Below, piece after piece: positions 21,946 through 34,304 of a stretch of 64,000 bases of DNA. The notes under the pieces were generated by a model that ran no database searches, was not told the DNA's origin, and saw only the letters and a list, made by a program, of their open reading frames with translations. Each line of letters opens with the position of its first letter. The stretch's first letter is position 1. Location: contig NC_091249.1 of the NCBI RefSeq assembly GCF_042477335.2, positions 44,066,001 through 44,130,000 on the forward strand, given 5' to 3'. The DNA is from Ovis canadensis. Its lineage: Eukaryota; Chordata; Mammalia; Artiodactyla; Bovidae. A program made the translations under genes and the position numbers.

Positions 21946-22480
21946 GTTCCTCTCGATGGATATGTCTATACACTACTGGGGGGAGTATCCACTGGTACAC
22001 CATTTCTGGAAGGATATTAGGCAGCATCTATCTACAAGTATCATGACAGCAAGGAGATCAAACCAGTCAATCCTAATGGAAATCAACCCTGAATACTCAT
22101 TGGAAGGCCTGATGCTGAAGCTGAAGCTCCAGTATTTTGGCCACCTGATATGAAGAGCTGACTCACTGGAAAAGACCCTGGTGCTGGGAAAGACTGAAGG
22201 CAAAGAAGAAGAGGGTGGCAGAGGATAAGATGGTTGGAGAGCATCACCGATTCTACGCACATGAACTCGGGCAAACTCTGGGAGACAGGGAGGGGACAGG
22301 GATGCTTGGTGTGCTGCAGTCCATGGGGTCACAGAGTCAGACGTGACTTAGTGGCTGAACAACAAAAATCCACATGTATGTACATTTGTTCTGATAATTC
22401 CTTTTCTAGGAACTTCTTTTCAGAAATACCTACACATGTACATAAAGACACGTGTACAAGTATGTTTGCCTTGACAAGAT
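21946..22480 (+). mobile_element. L1 3' region fossil split by a BovB fragment
   Basis: The left part (21955-22035) reads like the L1 stretch around 'ggtacaccatttctggaag'. The right part (about 22370-22480) continues with 'ataattccttttctaggaa'. Between them sits a BovB 3' fragment. The L1 is old and its edges are approximate. Confidence 0.55.
22042..22368 (+). mobile_element. BovB 3' fragment, diverged
   Basis: It starts at 'agcaaggagatcaaaccag' and follows the 3' end of the BovB ORF ('ttggaaggcctgatgctga', 'tccagtattttggccacct', 'gaagagctgactcactgg'), closing with 'cacagagtcagacgtgac'. The frame is open only in part (21956-22153). It is more diverged than the copy at 41 kb. Confidence 0.85.
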
Positions 22481-23824
22481 AACTTCCTGAGGGAATTAGG
22501 AATTTGTGTGCATTTCCCCTTCAGTTACATCCAGACCTTCAAAGCTTGCTTAGCTCACCTGCCCCAGGGGAGTCTTGTGTACCTGGGCAGAGGACTGTCG
22601 GAGAGAAAGGAACCCCTCTAATTTTTAAGTTTAAATTTTTTTCTAGTGAAAGCCTAAACTCATTACAGACAGTATTCTAGGTACTGACAGGGGAAGGGTG
22701 GAGGAGTGCAGAAACTCTTAACCTCTAAGGTATGAGAGCAGAAGCAGAGAGAGAAATGTTTCCCAAGTTTAGCGAGGAGCCAGAGGATCTAAGGACTTGT
22801 CACTGTTGCATGAATTAACTTCTAACCAGTTAAGGCCTCCCACCAACTACAGATCTTTTTTCACAAGGAAAGAAGAAAAAAATAGTTTTTATGATTTTAA
22901 AGTAAAACTTCACTTTTATCCCCTAAAACTTAATTTTTAAGGTCTATCCTCCTAATCTGTTACCATTACTTTGAGTGCTATTCTTGATTTTCGATGATTC
23001 CCTTACCAGTATGGCAACGGTCATTTGGCCAATGTGTTCTCCAAGGGCTGACCTCTGTCCCCTTAGAGGGGCCTCAGCTCTTAGTCCTTCAACCTGCTTA
23101 ACAGCCCCCCAGATGGCCTCGCCTTGGGCCCTCCTTTCTTCAAGCACACCATGGCAACTTCCCAGCCATGCTTCCCTGACATCTGGTTATGTAATGTGTA
23201 CCCGCTTCATTATTTCATTAAAAAAAGAGCTGGGCTTAACTAGACAAAGAGTGTTTCAAGTAACATCATGCCGAGTTCACATCTTGAGGATTTTTCATTC
23301 TGAGGATTTGGGAATTGTCTGCTTAATTTTTATAATAAATTTGTGGCAATGGTTACCAGGGTACTTGTACTTTCCCAAATATACATTTTTCTTTTTTGAG
23401 AAAACTGAGAAACTGGCTCATCTTGAAACTTTCTCTCTCATGCTCTTTATAATTTGCTGAACTATTAAGGACTGAAGTTTGGAATGATGCCCACATGTGC
23501 TTTCTGCGCCCGCTACATCATCTGGGGCCCTGAGATGTGAAGACAGAGAGAGACTCTCTCCCCTAGTTCACTGTGGCTTAAGTTTCCTGCTGAGGAAGCT
23601 TGCTCTGCATTCTTTTTTTGCTTAAATATCATTTTGCCTCCACAGAGATGGCATCTTTAGCATGAACACCAGCTGTGAGGACTTGGAACGAGGGAAGGAA
23701 AGAAGATGAGGGGGACACTTGGCATTCCCGGTACCACCCGCGCGACGGAGCCTTCTGAGGACCGGGCTGACACCTAAGCACGACCGGCCAGACCGGGTTC
23801 TCATGGAACAAGCAGGTCACTCAC
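22481..23824 (-). other. SNCAIP: SNCAIP intron, no feature seen
   Basis: Unique sequence upstream (plus coordinates) of the ankyrin/coiled-coil exon. The 161-codon plus-strand frame at 22975-23460 has no recognisable family and mixes compositions, so I treat it as chance. Confidence 0.55.
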
Positions 23825-23994
23825 TCCTTCAGCTGCTTGGTGAGCTTCACCACCTGGGAGGCTAGCGACATGCAGGTCTCCACCACCACCAGGTACCGGG
23901 AGCACAGGCTGTGTCCATGGCGCTCGGCGCTCTGGGAGGGCTTCTCCCCTGCGTGGTTCTGCATAGTGACATTTGCTCCGTACTCAACCAGGGT
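23825..23994 (-). CDS. SNCAIP: SNCAIP ankyrin/coiled-coil exon
   Basis: A 170-nt exon with acceptor cttctctaacag and donor GTGAGT at 23824-23819. It enters in phase 0 and leaves with two bases of a Glu codon. It reads TLVEYGANVTMQNHAGEKP, SQSAERHGHSLCSRYLVVV, then ETCMSLASQVVKLTKQLK. The first part completes the ankyrin repeat begun in the exon at 31.3 kb (L-V-x-Y-G-A-N-V is a typical repeat end) and adds most of a further repeat. The last 20 residues begin the central coiled coil with hydrophobic heptad positions (M, L, V, L, L). The frame is clean, and the sequence is recognisably synphilin-1. Confidence 0.96.
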
Positions 23995-24049
23995 CTGTTA
24001 GAGAAGGCAGAGACACGTGATCTGTCAGGACTTCCCTCTAAACATCATT

Positions 24050-24120
24050 TTTAAAAAGATTTTTGAAGTATAGTTGATTTACAATTTTGTTAGTTTCAGG
24101 CGTGCAGCAAAGTGATTCAG

Positions 24121-24162
<42 letters not shown>

Positions 24163-24520
24163 CTTTTTTCCAGGTTGCTTTCCATTATGGGTTGTTACAA
24201 GATATTGAATATAGAATATAGTTCCCCATGCTACACAGTGAACTCTTGTTGCTTATCTATTTTATGTACAGTAGTTAGCATTTTTTACTTTCATACTCCC
24301 AAATGTATCCCTCCCCCACCTCCTTCTTCCCTTTGGTAACCATAAATTTGTTTCCTATGTTTGTGAGTCTGTTTCTGTTCTGTATACAGAATAATCTGTA
24401 TTATTTTTTAGATTCCACATATAACTGATACATTATAATTGCTTTTCTCTGACTTATGTAGTATGATATTCCTTAGGTGTGTCCATAAACATTACTTTTT
24501 AATGACTGTAACAGAAGATT
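24050..24520 (-). mobile_element. ruminant L1 3' end, reverse, with (TA)n
   Basis: On the plus strand: 'gaagtatagttgatttaca', then a perfect TA run at about 24122-24160, 'gggttgttacaagatattg' and 'gttccccatgctacacagt'. This is the reverse complement of the L1 3' UTR common in ruminants. It is in the same orientation as SNCAIP. Confidence 0.8.
24121..24160. repeat. (TA)n microsatellite inside L1 3' UTR
   Basis: About 20 uninterrupted TA units. Confidence 0.92.
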
Positions 24521-25649
24521 GAATGGAACTTCTCCTGTTATTCCAAAACCAGTCACCAGAGTCCACAGCAGGACAGGGTTGGGGCAAGGAGCCTCACATA
24601 AAAAGAGGACTTCTAGTGAGATTTTAGCAGTCAGTATCAGATGCCTCCCTTCAGAACCTACAACAACACAACTGACCAACCTTCTTACTATCAACCCCAC
24701 CCAGCCTCAGAAGGACACTGGGAAGGGGAGGAGGATGTGTTGTCCTTCGGGGTCCTTTCCTTCATGAGATGAGCAGGGCAGTGTCTGCAGTGAGAGGCTC
24801 TGTCCCTTTCAATGGGTGGGCTTATGAATTTAGGGATGCCCATAAGAAAAAGAAGGAACTTTTTTTACCTGTTCTGTTTTGGGCAGCACATTTGATCTGG
24901 TACGGAACCTACCCAATCAGAGATAAAAAGAACAGGGGAGAATTGTCATGGCAGGGGCCCGTATTCTCACCACGTGCCCTGCCGAGGATGTGTCCCCATA
25001 GATTGAGCAGGTGTTGTAGAAGGGAGCATGCTGTGAGCTTATTATCACCTGATGAAAATGGAGAAGGTTCTTTAGCAGGAGGAGGCAGTGGGAAGCAACA
25101 CCGTGGAGAGGCTTGTATGGGGAGGAGGGCGCAAGGTTGGGGCCGCATCTCCCTGTCAGGTAGCTGTGGGGAGGCTCTAAAGGACCCTCCAAAGACCCCA
25201 CCCACCACATCCACAGCCCCTGAAGGCTGCTCCCGAGGACATCAGTGGCAAACCTTAGTGAGCTAAAGAAGCAAGACAACTTTCAGGGAGATGCCATGAC
25301 CCCTGCCAGTTAAGCAAAGAGACAGCTGACTTCCTGTCTCCATACTCCCTATTTGTCCTCAACAGTGGAGCCCAGGAGAGAGCAGTGAATAGGAGCTAAG
25401 GCGGTGTGAAACAAGCCAGTCAAGCTTCTATCCCAAACTCATTCCTTCTACCCTAAGCTGATCTGGGCTGGGGAGGAGAATACTTTGAATTAGAATTAAG
25501 ACTGAGATTTTTTCAATTGGTTTGAAGTGTATGTTAACAGTCAAACAAAGGCAAAAAGTTAAGGAATCTTGTCAAGGTATCAATACTATAGGGGAGAAAG
25601 ATTTGAAGAGGCATGGTTGAGATTGTTAATTTATTTTCTTTTTACTGTA

Positions 25650-25765
25650 CTTTGGCTTGTGTGATCTTAGATCCCTGATCAGGGATTGAACCTGTGCCCT
25701 CAGCAATGAAAGCACAGAGTTCTAACCACCGTTATACCAGAGAATTCCCTGCCATCGTTAATTTT
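25650..25765 (-). mobile_element. CHR-type tRNA-derived SINE, reverse
   Basis: 'gatccctgatcagggattg' followed by 'aacctgtgccctcagcaatg' and 'ttctaaccaccgttatacc' is the reverse of the cetartiodactyl CHR SINE head ('...agtggttagaa...'). Confidence 0.75.
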
Positions 25766-27374
25766 TAAAAATCAAAACTTTAGTTTTTATGCTGTGGTAA
25801 CAACAGACTCCACAAAAAGCTGTCACATCAATATCAATCAACTGTTATAGTCTGATATATTTTTTTGACACTATCAAGATGAGTTTGTAGACCTCCGGAT
25901 TTATTTTAGTAATAGATAATGTTTTCTCCACAAGAAATAATTGTTATTTTAAAATTTCTAGACTACTCAGACTCAGAGGTCACTAAGGAGCTTCATTTTC
26001 CACTCAGTTTAGGATTACTCGCCATGAAAAGTCACTGTGCCCTACAGTCACTTCCACTCAGCTCACAGAGTATCCCCACCTCACACTGGGCTCCCAGAGA
26101 CCCAGCGTAAACACACACTGTTAACGTTCTCCTTGGCTCCGGCCTCTGCAGTTTTCTCTCCAGTGTTTCTCTCCATCATAGCAACACTTGCTCACTCCCT
26201 TTTCCACTTCCAATCTCTTTGAACCTACTTTTTCTCACACCCAGTGGAGAGACTTACTTCCAAGAGTATCCAAGTTTCCACATCCATGGTGCCTAGTGCC
26301 AAAAATATCATTTGTGTTAAGTGGAGATGAACACGCTGAAAGGACAGACTGCTTCTCCTCACATATTAAAAAAAAATTGAAATCTCAAACAGAATTAGTG
26401 ATATCAGCCGGTTTTCTTTGGCTTGCAGTCATTTATTAGCTGATAAAAGTTTACTCTTTTTTACTTTGAGACTATTAAATATGACGGTGTTTTGTTAAAT
26501 GGAAAAATGAAGTTTTCAGTCTTCATTCAATTATTTTTCCTCCACAAAAAGCAATGCTATTCCTTTCATCTTTCTGCAGACCCTGGTAGTAATTTAAATT
26601 TCTCTCTTTTCTACACACTTTGATTTCTCATCACTCCTTTCACAACTGGGTGTCTCAAATTAGAAGATGCATGCTTTGCCAGCAATAGTGGGGAAACTTC
26701 TCAGACACTTGGAATATTTGCTGTTAATGTGGCTTTCCACAGAGCAGTTGCATGTGAGGAGACCCTGTAGGGATCTTTTTGCTATTGCCTCTGCATGCTG
26801 GTTTTATTAGCTCTTGTCTCATATTTACAGCTTTTGCATATCTTCTCCTGTCATTTCCTAATCCTCTCTGCTTTTCTGAGCAACTGGTTCTCACTGCCCA
26901 GTTTTCTCTTTCAGATAGTCTACCAGCACACGGGAAAACCTTGGTAAGTGCCTGTTAAGTTTGGAATAAAAGAAATATTACCAAATATGGTGAAAAAGAG
27001 CACCGTTTTCCTAGAGTTCTCGAGTACACATAAGATATTTTGAACTATATGAAACTGGTGAGGTGAAAGTATTTTCTTTAATCATGGCCTTCACCCATAC
27101 ATTGTCAGCTGCTCTTTTCCTACATTTCAGGCAGATGTGGGGACAAATCCATGGATATTGGGTCATTTTCGATGATAAGAATGGTGTGATTGGTCAGACT
27201 CTGGTAATGATGATTTATGTTCCTAAAGTAAATTCCAGGCCAGTTCTAAACTTTGTTTCAATTCAAAGCTTTCCCTCTCCTTACACCATCACTGTCCCTC
27301 CTCCCCTTCAGCCCTCCTCCCTCATTGTTTTGTCAGTCAGAGCATTATACCTTCTAGCTGAAAAGGCCTATCCA

Positions 27375-27545
27375 GTTATTTAAAAAAATTTTTTAAGTTG
27401 AAGTACAGTTGATTTACAATGTTGTGTCGGTTTTTGCTATATAGCAAAGTGACTCAGTTATACACATGCAGGCATTCTTTTTTATATATTCTTTTCCATT
27501 ATGGTTTAATCACAAGATCCTAAAAATAGTTCCCCATGCTGTACA
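27375..27545 (-). mobile_element. short L1 3' end, reverse
   Basis: 'gttgaagtacagttgattta', 'atatagcaaagtgactcag' and 'gttccccatgctgtacag' match the same L1 3' UTR as at 24.05 kb. Severely 5'-truncated. Confidence 0.8.
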
Positions 27546-28094
27546 GGCAGGTGGGAGAGGGCAGGCCTGGGAGTTTGGGATTAGCAGATGTTAAACCATT
27601 ACCTATAGGAGGCCTGCCCAGTTTTCATATCCACGTGCTCCTCTCAGGGCCCCCGTCACGCGCTGTGAGAGCGGCAGCCCTGGTGTGGCTCAGCTCCGGG
27701 CAGCTCTGCGTTCAGCTGCGGGACGAGACACCGACCCCGCTTCTCGTAGGAAGCCTGTACTCTCTAAGCAGCCCTCTTGGAGGTCCCCTCAGGTGGCTGG
27801 GGCAGGGGGATGCCACCTCCTGTGGCTCCACTCCCCAACCTCTTTCCATCACTACACACATAAGACACAGTAAAATTCTCCAGGTATGTTTGGCTAAAAG
27901 GGTGAGGCCACCTGAGGCTGTTGGGTGGACTGGCTAGCCAATCAGGGCCCTGCCGAGCCTGCCCACAGGCTGAGGGGGTCTATATCAAGGGCTTCCTAGA
28001 ATCAGTTCTGGGCTTTTTGAACGTATTGAAGAAGCTCAGTCCTGCTACAAAGAAAGGGAGAAAACCACAGGACCGTCTCTCCCCAGCCTACTAG

Positions 28095-28305
28095 CTGCTG
28101 TGTGTGTGTTTAGTCGCTCAGTTGTGTCTGGCTCCTTGCAACCCCATGGACTATAGCCAGACTCTTTGTGATTCCCTTATCTATGGGGTTATCCTGGCAA
28201 GAACACTGGAGTGGGTTGTCATGCTCTCCTCCACGGGATCTTCCCCATTGAGGGACACAACTTGCATCTCTTGTGTCTCGACTGTGCCATACTACTTGAC
28301 ACTCT
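28095..28305 (-). mobile_element. Bov-tA-type SINE, reverse, diverged
   Basis: 'tagtcgctcagttgtgtct' and 'gcaagaacactggagtggg' are the reverse of the SINE body. The end near 'cacaacttgcatctcttg' is diverged. Confidence 0.75.
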
Positions 28306-28589
28306 AAGGAATTTTTCTAATTGTTTCCTGAAAATTCAGTCCTGTTTTTCAGACACTTGGGAAGGCGACGTGTGCTAATAACAGCAGGAACGGCCCACCT
28401 GCCATGTGACAGTCTGGGCGATATCTGTCTGACAGGGGTTTTCTGCTATCTGGAGAACACAGGGTACTTATCATCTACTGTCCTCAGCACTGGGGTTATC
28501 AGGCAATGCTGAAAGGGCAAGAGACCCTGTCCACGTCCTGTGACACTCAAGGAGAGACCCAGACAGCTATTTATGCCAATGCTTGTGTT

Positions 28590-31062
28590 AGAACTAACAC
28601 CCCCCAAAAGATGTCCTTTTCATTATAGGGGACTGGAATGCAAAAGTAGGAAGTCAACAAACACCTGGAGTATCAGGCAAATTTGGCCTTGGAATACGGA
28701 ATGAAGCAGGGCAAAGACTAATAGAGTTTTGCCCAAATGCACTGGTCATAGCAAACACCCTCTTCCAACAACACAAGACAAGACTCTACACATGGACATC
28801 ACCAGATGGTCAACACCGAAATCAGATTGATTATATTCTTTGCAGCCAAAGATGGAGAAGCTCTATACAGTCAGCAAAAACAAGATCAGGAGCTGACTGT
28901 CGCTCAGATCATGAACTCCTGATTGCCAAATTCAGACTCAAATGGAAGAAAGTAGGGAAAACCACCAGACCATTCAGGTATGACCTAAATAAAATCCCTT
29001 ATGATTATAAGCAGAAGTGAGAAACAGATTTAAGGGCCTAGATCTGATAGATAGAGTGCCTGATGAACTATGGACTGAGGTTCGTGACACTGTTCAGGAG
29101 ACAGGGATCAAGACGATCCCCATGGAAAAGAAATGCAAAAAAGCAAAATGGCTGTCTGGGGAGGCCTTACAAATAGCTGTGAAAAGAAGAGAAGCCAAAA
29201 GCAAAGGAGAAAAGGAAAGATATAAGCATCCAAATGCAGAGTCCCAAAGACTAGCAAGAAGAAATAAAAAAGCCTTCCTCAGCGATCAATGCAAAGAAAT
29301 AGAGGAAAAGAACAGAATGGGAAAGACTAGAGAGCTCTTCAAGAAAATTAGAGATACCAAGGGAACATTTCATGCAAAGATGGGCTGAATAAAGGACAGA
29401 AACGGTATGGACCTAATAGAAGCAGAAGATATTAAGAAGAGGTGGCAAGAATACACAGAAAAACTGTACAAAAAATATCTTCATGACCCAGATAATCACG
29501 ATGGTGTGATCACTCACCTAGAGCCAGACATCCTGGAATGTGAAGTCAAGTGGGCCTTAGAAAGCATCACTATGAACAAAGCTAGTGGAGGTGATGGAAT
29601 TCCAGTTGAGCTATTTCAAATCCTGGAAGATGATGCTGTGAAAGTGCTGCACTCAATATGCCAGCAAATTTGGAAAACTCAGCAGTGGCCACAGGACTGG
29701 AAAAGGTCAGTTTTCATTCCAATCCCAAAGAAAGGCAATGCCAAAGAATGCTCAAACTACCACACAATTGCACTCATCTCACACGCTAGTAAAGTAACGC
29801 TCAAAATTCTCTAAGCCAGGCTTCAGCAATACGTGAACTGTGAACTCCCAGATGTTCAAGCTGGTTTTAGAAAAGGCAGAGGGACCAGAAATCAAATTGC
29901 CAACATCCACTGGATCATGGAAAAAGCAAGAGAGTTCCAGAAAAACATCTATTTCTGCTTTATTGACTATGCCAAAGCCTTTGACTGTGTGGATCACAAC
30001 AAACTGTGGAAAATTCTGAAAGAGATGGGAATACCAGACCACCTGACCTGCCTCTTGAGAAACCTATATGCAGGTCAGGAAGCAACAGTTAGACCTGGAC
30101 ATGGAACAACAGACTGGTTCCAAATAGGAAAAGGAGTACGTCAAGGCTGTATATTGTCACCCTGCTTATTTGACTTATATGCAGACTACATCATGAGAAA
30201 TGCTGGACTGGAAGAAACACAAGATGGAATCAAGACTGCCGGGAGAAATATCAATAACCTCAGATATGCAGAGGACACCAACTTTATGGCAGAAAGTGAA
30301 GAGGAACTAAAAAGCCTCTTGATGAAAGTGAAAGAGGAGAGAGAAAAAGTTGGCTGAAAGCTCAACATTCAGAAAACTAAGATCATGGCATCTGGTCCCA
30401 TCACTTCATGGGAAATAGATGGGGAAACCATAGAAACAGTGTCAGACTTATACTTTTGGGCTCCAAAATCACTGCAGATGGTGACTGCAGCCATGAAATT
30501 AAAAGATGCTTACTCCTTGGAAGAAAAGTTATGACCAACCTAGATAGCATATTCAAAAGCAGAGACATTACTTTGCCAACAAAGGTCCGTCTAGTCAAGG
30601 CTATGGTTTTTCCTGTGGTCATGTATGGATGTGAGAGTTGGACTGTGAAGAAAGCTAAGCACCGAAGAACTGATGCTTTTGAACTGTGGTGTTGGAGAAG
30701 ACTCTTGAGAGTCCCTTGGACTGCAAGGAGATCCAACCAGTCTATTCTGAAGGAGATCAGCCCTGGGATTTCTTTGGAAGGAATGATGCTAAAGCTGAAA
30801 CTCCAGTACTTTGGCCACCTCATGCAAAGAGTTGACTCATTGGAAAAGACTCTGATGCTGGGAGGGATTGGGGGCAGGAGGAGAAGGGGACGACAGAGGA
30901 TGAGATGGCTGGATGGCATCACTGACTCGATGGACGTGAGTCTGAGTGAAGTCCGGGAGTTGATGATGGACAGGGAGGCCTGGTGTGCTGCGATTCATGG
31001 GGTCACAAAAGAGTCGGACACGACTGAGCGACTGAACTGAACTGACTGAACTGTGTGCATTT
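28590..31062 (+). mobile_element. BovB LINE, about 2.5 kb, 5'-truncated
   Basis: It starts around 'gttagaactaacacccccc' inside the endonuclease region and ends in actgaactgactgaac. It holds the C-terminal part of the endonuclease, the reverse transcriptase and the C-terminal domain. It is antisense to SNCAIP. I could not settle a convincing TSD. Confidence 0.93.
28611..31040 (+). pseudogene. BovB ORF remnant (endonuclease, RT), inactivated
   Basis: The endonuclease part reads GDWNAKVGSQQTPGVSG and later RNQIDYILCSQRWRSS and SDHELLIAKFRLKW, the usual C-terminal APE-like signatures. RT motifs follow: FIDYAKAFDCVDH (motif A), GVRQGCILSPCLFDLY (motif B). The catalytic YADD has become YAED (30265-30276; GAG in place of GAT/GAC). 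Further breaks: a TGA at about 30356-30358 where the sister copy has TTA, a stop at about 29817, and small indels near 30450. The element is dead. Confidence 0.92.
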
Positions 31063-31201
31063 CTGGAAATACAAATATATCAATTTGATTCTTTTATTAT
31101 CCACTAAAGAGACAAAGTTGATTTATCTAGACATTTAAATTCCCTTTTCCTGTTTTACTACTTGTTGCACTCATTTCTCCAGAGAAGCAGGGCCTGTGTA
31201 C

Positions 31202-31327
31202 CTGTATGCACCCGAGGTAGCCATGCTGGGAGGCCACATGAACAGCACTGTTGCCATCTTGGTCCACTTCATCCAGCGAGATGCCCTGCTCTTGCATGAA
31301 CTGAAGAAGCCACAGCAGAATCTTCTC
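31202..31327 (-). CDS. SNCAIP: SNCAIP ankyrin exon
   Basis: A 126-nt exon (42 codons, phase 0-0). Acceptor: ttgtgtttatag; donor: GTACAC at 31201-31196. It reads EKILLWLLQFMQEQGISLD then EVDQDGNSAVHVASQHGYL and GCIQ. DQDGNSAVHVASQHGYLGC is a textbook ankyrin repeat core (D-x-D-G-N-S-A-x-H-x-A-x-x-H-G). The EKILLWLLQFM segment closes the preceding repeat. Because its length is a multiple of three, loss of this exon would leave the frame intact. The donor has C at +6 and A at +5, so it is weaker than GTRAGT. Confidence 0.96.
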
Positions 31328-31377
31328 CTATAAACACAAGGACAAGTTGGAATTAATTAGGCTGCCATGTAGAGCCA

Positions 31378-31582
31378 AATGACTGGAAAAGACCCTGATG
31401 CTGGGAAAGACTGAAAGTAGGAGGAGAAGAGGGTGACAGAGGATGCAATGGTTGGATGGCATCACCAATTCAATGGACATGGTTTGAGGAAACTCCAGGA
31501 GATGGTGAAAGACAGGGAAGCCTGGTGTGCTGCAGTCCATGGGGTCGCAAAGAGTCAGACATGACTGAGCAGCTGAACATGT
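31378..31582 (+). mobile_element. BovB 3' fragment close to exon
   Basis: 'gactggaaaagaccctgat', 'gctgggaaagactgaaagt' and 'gagtcagacatgactgagc' match the last 200 bases of BovB. It sits only about 50 bases upstream of the acceptor of the exon at 31327, so it probably lies at the edge of the branch-point region. Confidence 0.85.
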
Positions 31583-33029
31583 AGAGAAGCCTAATAAGAA
31601 GACAGGAAAATAAAACTCCAACACGTGAAGCTTAGTTATAGCCACGCTTACCCTATGAAGAGAACATTTCCATTCTGTATGAACTGAAAATTCATGAATC
31701 TCTGACTAAAGTCAATGAAAGAGAATTGTGCTGAGAATTCAAAGAGCAGAAAGTTATCTCAGAAATGCTCTTGTTTTGCTTCCATATTCTTCAGGTGGAA
31801 AAACTGATTCAGAGAAAGTTTGAGCATCTCCTCAAAGTTACACAGTGAGACGGAGTCAATGCTGGAACCAGAATCCAAGTCTTTTGATTTCAAGGCAATA
31901 TTTTTGCTACTCTGTTAAATTATCTGGTAGCTTTAAGAATATTATAAAACCTTGAACTATTGAGATAACTAGTTTCTACTTTATCACACTTCAACTATGA
32001 ATTCGTAATCTCACACCTTTCAATCAGCAGGCTTCCAAAAAGGGGAAACATATAAAGTTGTTAAGCATAAGATAACCACACTGAAATAAAACTGGGACCC
32101 TCTTGATTTTTCTGATCAATTGGTGGTGGCATTTGAAAGGTAAAGGTTTCTCTTCTATGTTAAAGAGCACCAAACCTCTGAACACAACCTTTCCAAAGCA
32201 AAGACAGAACAGTCAGTGCGTGTTGTCATGACCTGTTTGCATTTTACCCACTGAGTCTTTTTTGGTATTTTCATGTTATGCTTAGTCTCAGAAGAAAGCA
32301 GGGGGATGGGATTTCAGGGTTTTAAAATAGAAAAATTAAATATAATGCTAAAAAAATACAGGAGTGGTAAAAACAACAGCATGAAATTTAGTGGGTGGAA
32401 TTTGACATTTAAAAAGATGATCATGCCTTTCAAAGAGGCTTGAACCTCTCCTTAGCCTTTTAAAGGATTTTTTCCCAGTTATTTGCTTGGACTGGTCATG
32501 AACTTTTATACTTTTCTGGATTAAATTTGCCTGCACCTTCTGAACATGCCAACTAATCTGCTAAAGGAATGTTGGATCAAAACAGCCAACTCCTTTCATG
32601 TTTCTCCCCTCATGTGGGGAACGGGGCACTGTTTACGAAAGCAACTGTGATAGCAGGGAGAGACGAAGTATATGCACCACACTTTTTTTCACAGGAGCAA
32701 GCAGAAAATAAGTCCTCTAAAGAAAAAGAAGAGAATATGTAGTCAATACCCTGCAACCAACCAAGAATGTACCCTGGCAAAGCAGGGTGAGCTGCAAAAA
32801 CACAGACCTTGTCGGAAGGGAAACCCTCCATGTCCAGAGAGAATGAGGTGGGGCAGAGCCCCGAGGCCAGGGCTAGGTGGCTGGAGGTGGATAAAAAAGA
32901 GGCCTATGTGCTCTCTTCTTCAGAGGCAAAGAAAGAAAGGAAGTTGAAACTGATACCAGAGCAAGTGATGTTTCAAATGTATAAGGCAGAACAACTTCTG
33001 TTACTTTTCCTATTTTAAGGGAAAAAAAA

Positions 33030-33880
33030 AACCCCCAAAAACTGAATTACCTTAATTTGGAGATAGATGATTAATTCATTTTTATTGAAGTACAGTTGTT
33101 CTGCAATGTTGTTAGTTTCTACTGTTCAGCAGAATGAATATATATATATTCCCTTTCTAAGATTTCCTTCCTATTTAGGTCACCACAGCACCTTGAGTAG
33201 AGGTCCCGTGCTACACAATAGGTTCTCATTAGCTATCTATTTTATACACCGTAGTGTATGTATATGTCAACCCCAAACCCCCAATTCATCCTCCCCCCTT
33301 CTTTTATCCAGAGGTTTGTTCTCTATATCTGTCTCTCCATTTCCGTTTTGCAAATAAGGTTATCTGTACCATTTTTCTAGATTCCACACATAAATGATAT
33401 TCTATGATTCTTGTTTTTCTCATTCTGACTTACTTCACTTTGTATGAATGTCTCTAGGTTTATCCATGTCCCTGCAAACGGCACTGCTGCATTCCTTTTC
33501 GTGGCTCAGTCATGTTTCACTGTACACATGCATCACATCTTCTTTATCCATTCATCTGCTGATAGACATTAAGGTTGCTTCCATGTCCTAGCTGATGTAA
33601 ATAGGTGCTGCTGTGAACACTGGGGTGCACGCATCTTTTTAAATTATGCTTTTATCTGAGTATATCCCAAGAGTGGGATTGCTGGATCATATGGTAGTTG
33701 TGTTTTTAGTTTTCTTCAGAATCTCAGTACTGTTCTCCACAGTGGCGGCATCAACTTATATTCCTACCAACAGTGTAGGAGGGTTCTCTCCTCCATATCC
33801 TTTCCAGCATCTGAATCATGTGACCTTAACTCCTAAAAAGATCTGGATGAGTGGGTATATCTCAAGATCAATGCCATGAC
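33030..33880 (-). mobile_element. L1 3' region, reverse, about 850 bp
   Basis: 'ttattgaagtacagttgttc', 'aggtcccgtgctacacaata', 'gggattgctggatcatatgg' and 'ttcctaccaacagtgtagg' follow the reverse L1 3' UTR and end of ORF2. It includes a short TA run at about 33139-33150. Confidence 0.85.
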
Positions 33881-34304
33881 CAACTGGTTAGAAGCCAATG
33901 TCTAAGAAATATCAAGAGGGCAAGCTGCTGTGCCTTTGCTGGTGAAAAGGACAGCCCTGCTATCTTCAATGGTCACTGGCAAGCTTGTGGTGACTTGGTT
34001 TGCTCCATGATATTAAACATTAAGATTGTAAAATGGGAGAGATTTTAGCGAATCATCCAATTCAACCACTCTTATTTTCAAATCGGACAACTGAAGAAAA
34101 CAACTGGATATTCTCAGATATTCCAGCAGCTTCTTTAGCAAGTAAAGTTCAGAGGAGTTCAAGATAATCAGAAATATTTTTTATGTACGTTCTTGTCAGG
34201 CATACTTTCATGTTTTCCAGACTCAATTAAATATCATAATGGATATGTGTGTGCTCCACACGCACAGAAAATGCCCTTTGCTATAATTCACAGTGTTTTG
34301 ACTT

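Larger units (their letters stand above)
23995..31201 (-). other. SNCAIP: SNCAIP intron of 7.2 kb
   Basis: This intron holds two L1 3' ends (24.05 and 27.38 kb), a CHR-type SINE (25.65 kb), a Bov-tA (28.1 kb) and a 2.5-kb BovB (28.6 kb). Between them, 24.52-25.64, 25.77-27.37 and 27.55-28.1 kb show no exon or repeat that I recognise. A 165-codon plus-strand frame at 24769-25266 has no family signature. Confidence 0.6.

Noticed and set aside
22975-23460. 161-codon plus-strand open frame
   Set aside because: No family resemblance, and a change of composition halfway. Probably chance.
24769-25266. 165-codon plus-strand open frame
   Set aside because: No recognisable domain, no splice or promoter context, and mixed composition. 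It is consistent with a chance ORF in a GC-richer intron stretch.
27536-27937. 133-codon plus-strand open frame
   Set aside because: It begins at the edge of an L1 3' end and shows no motif. No evidence of coding.
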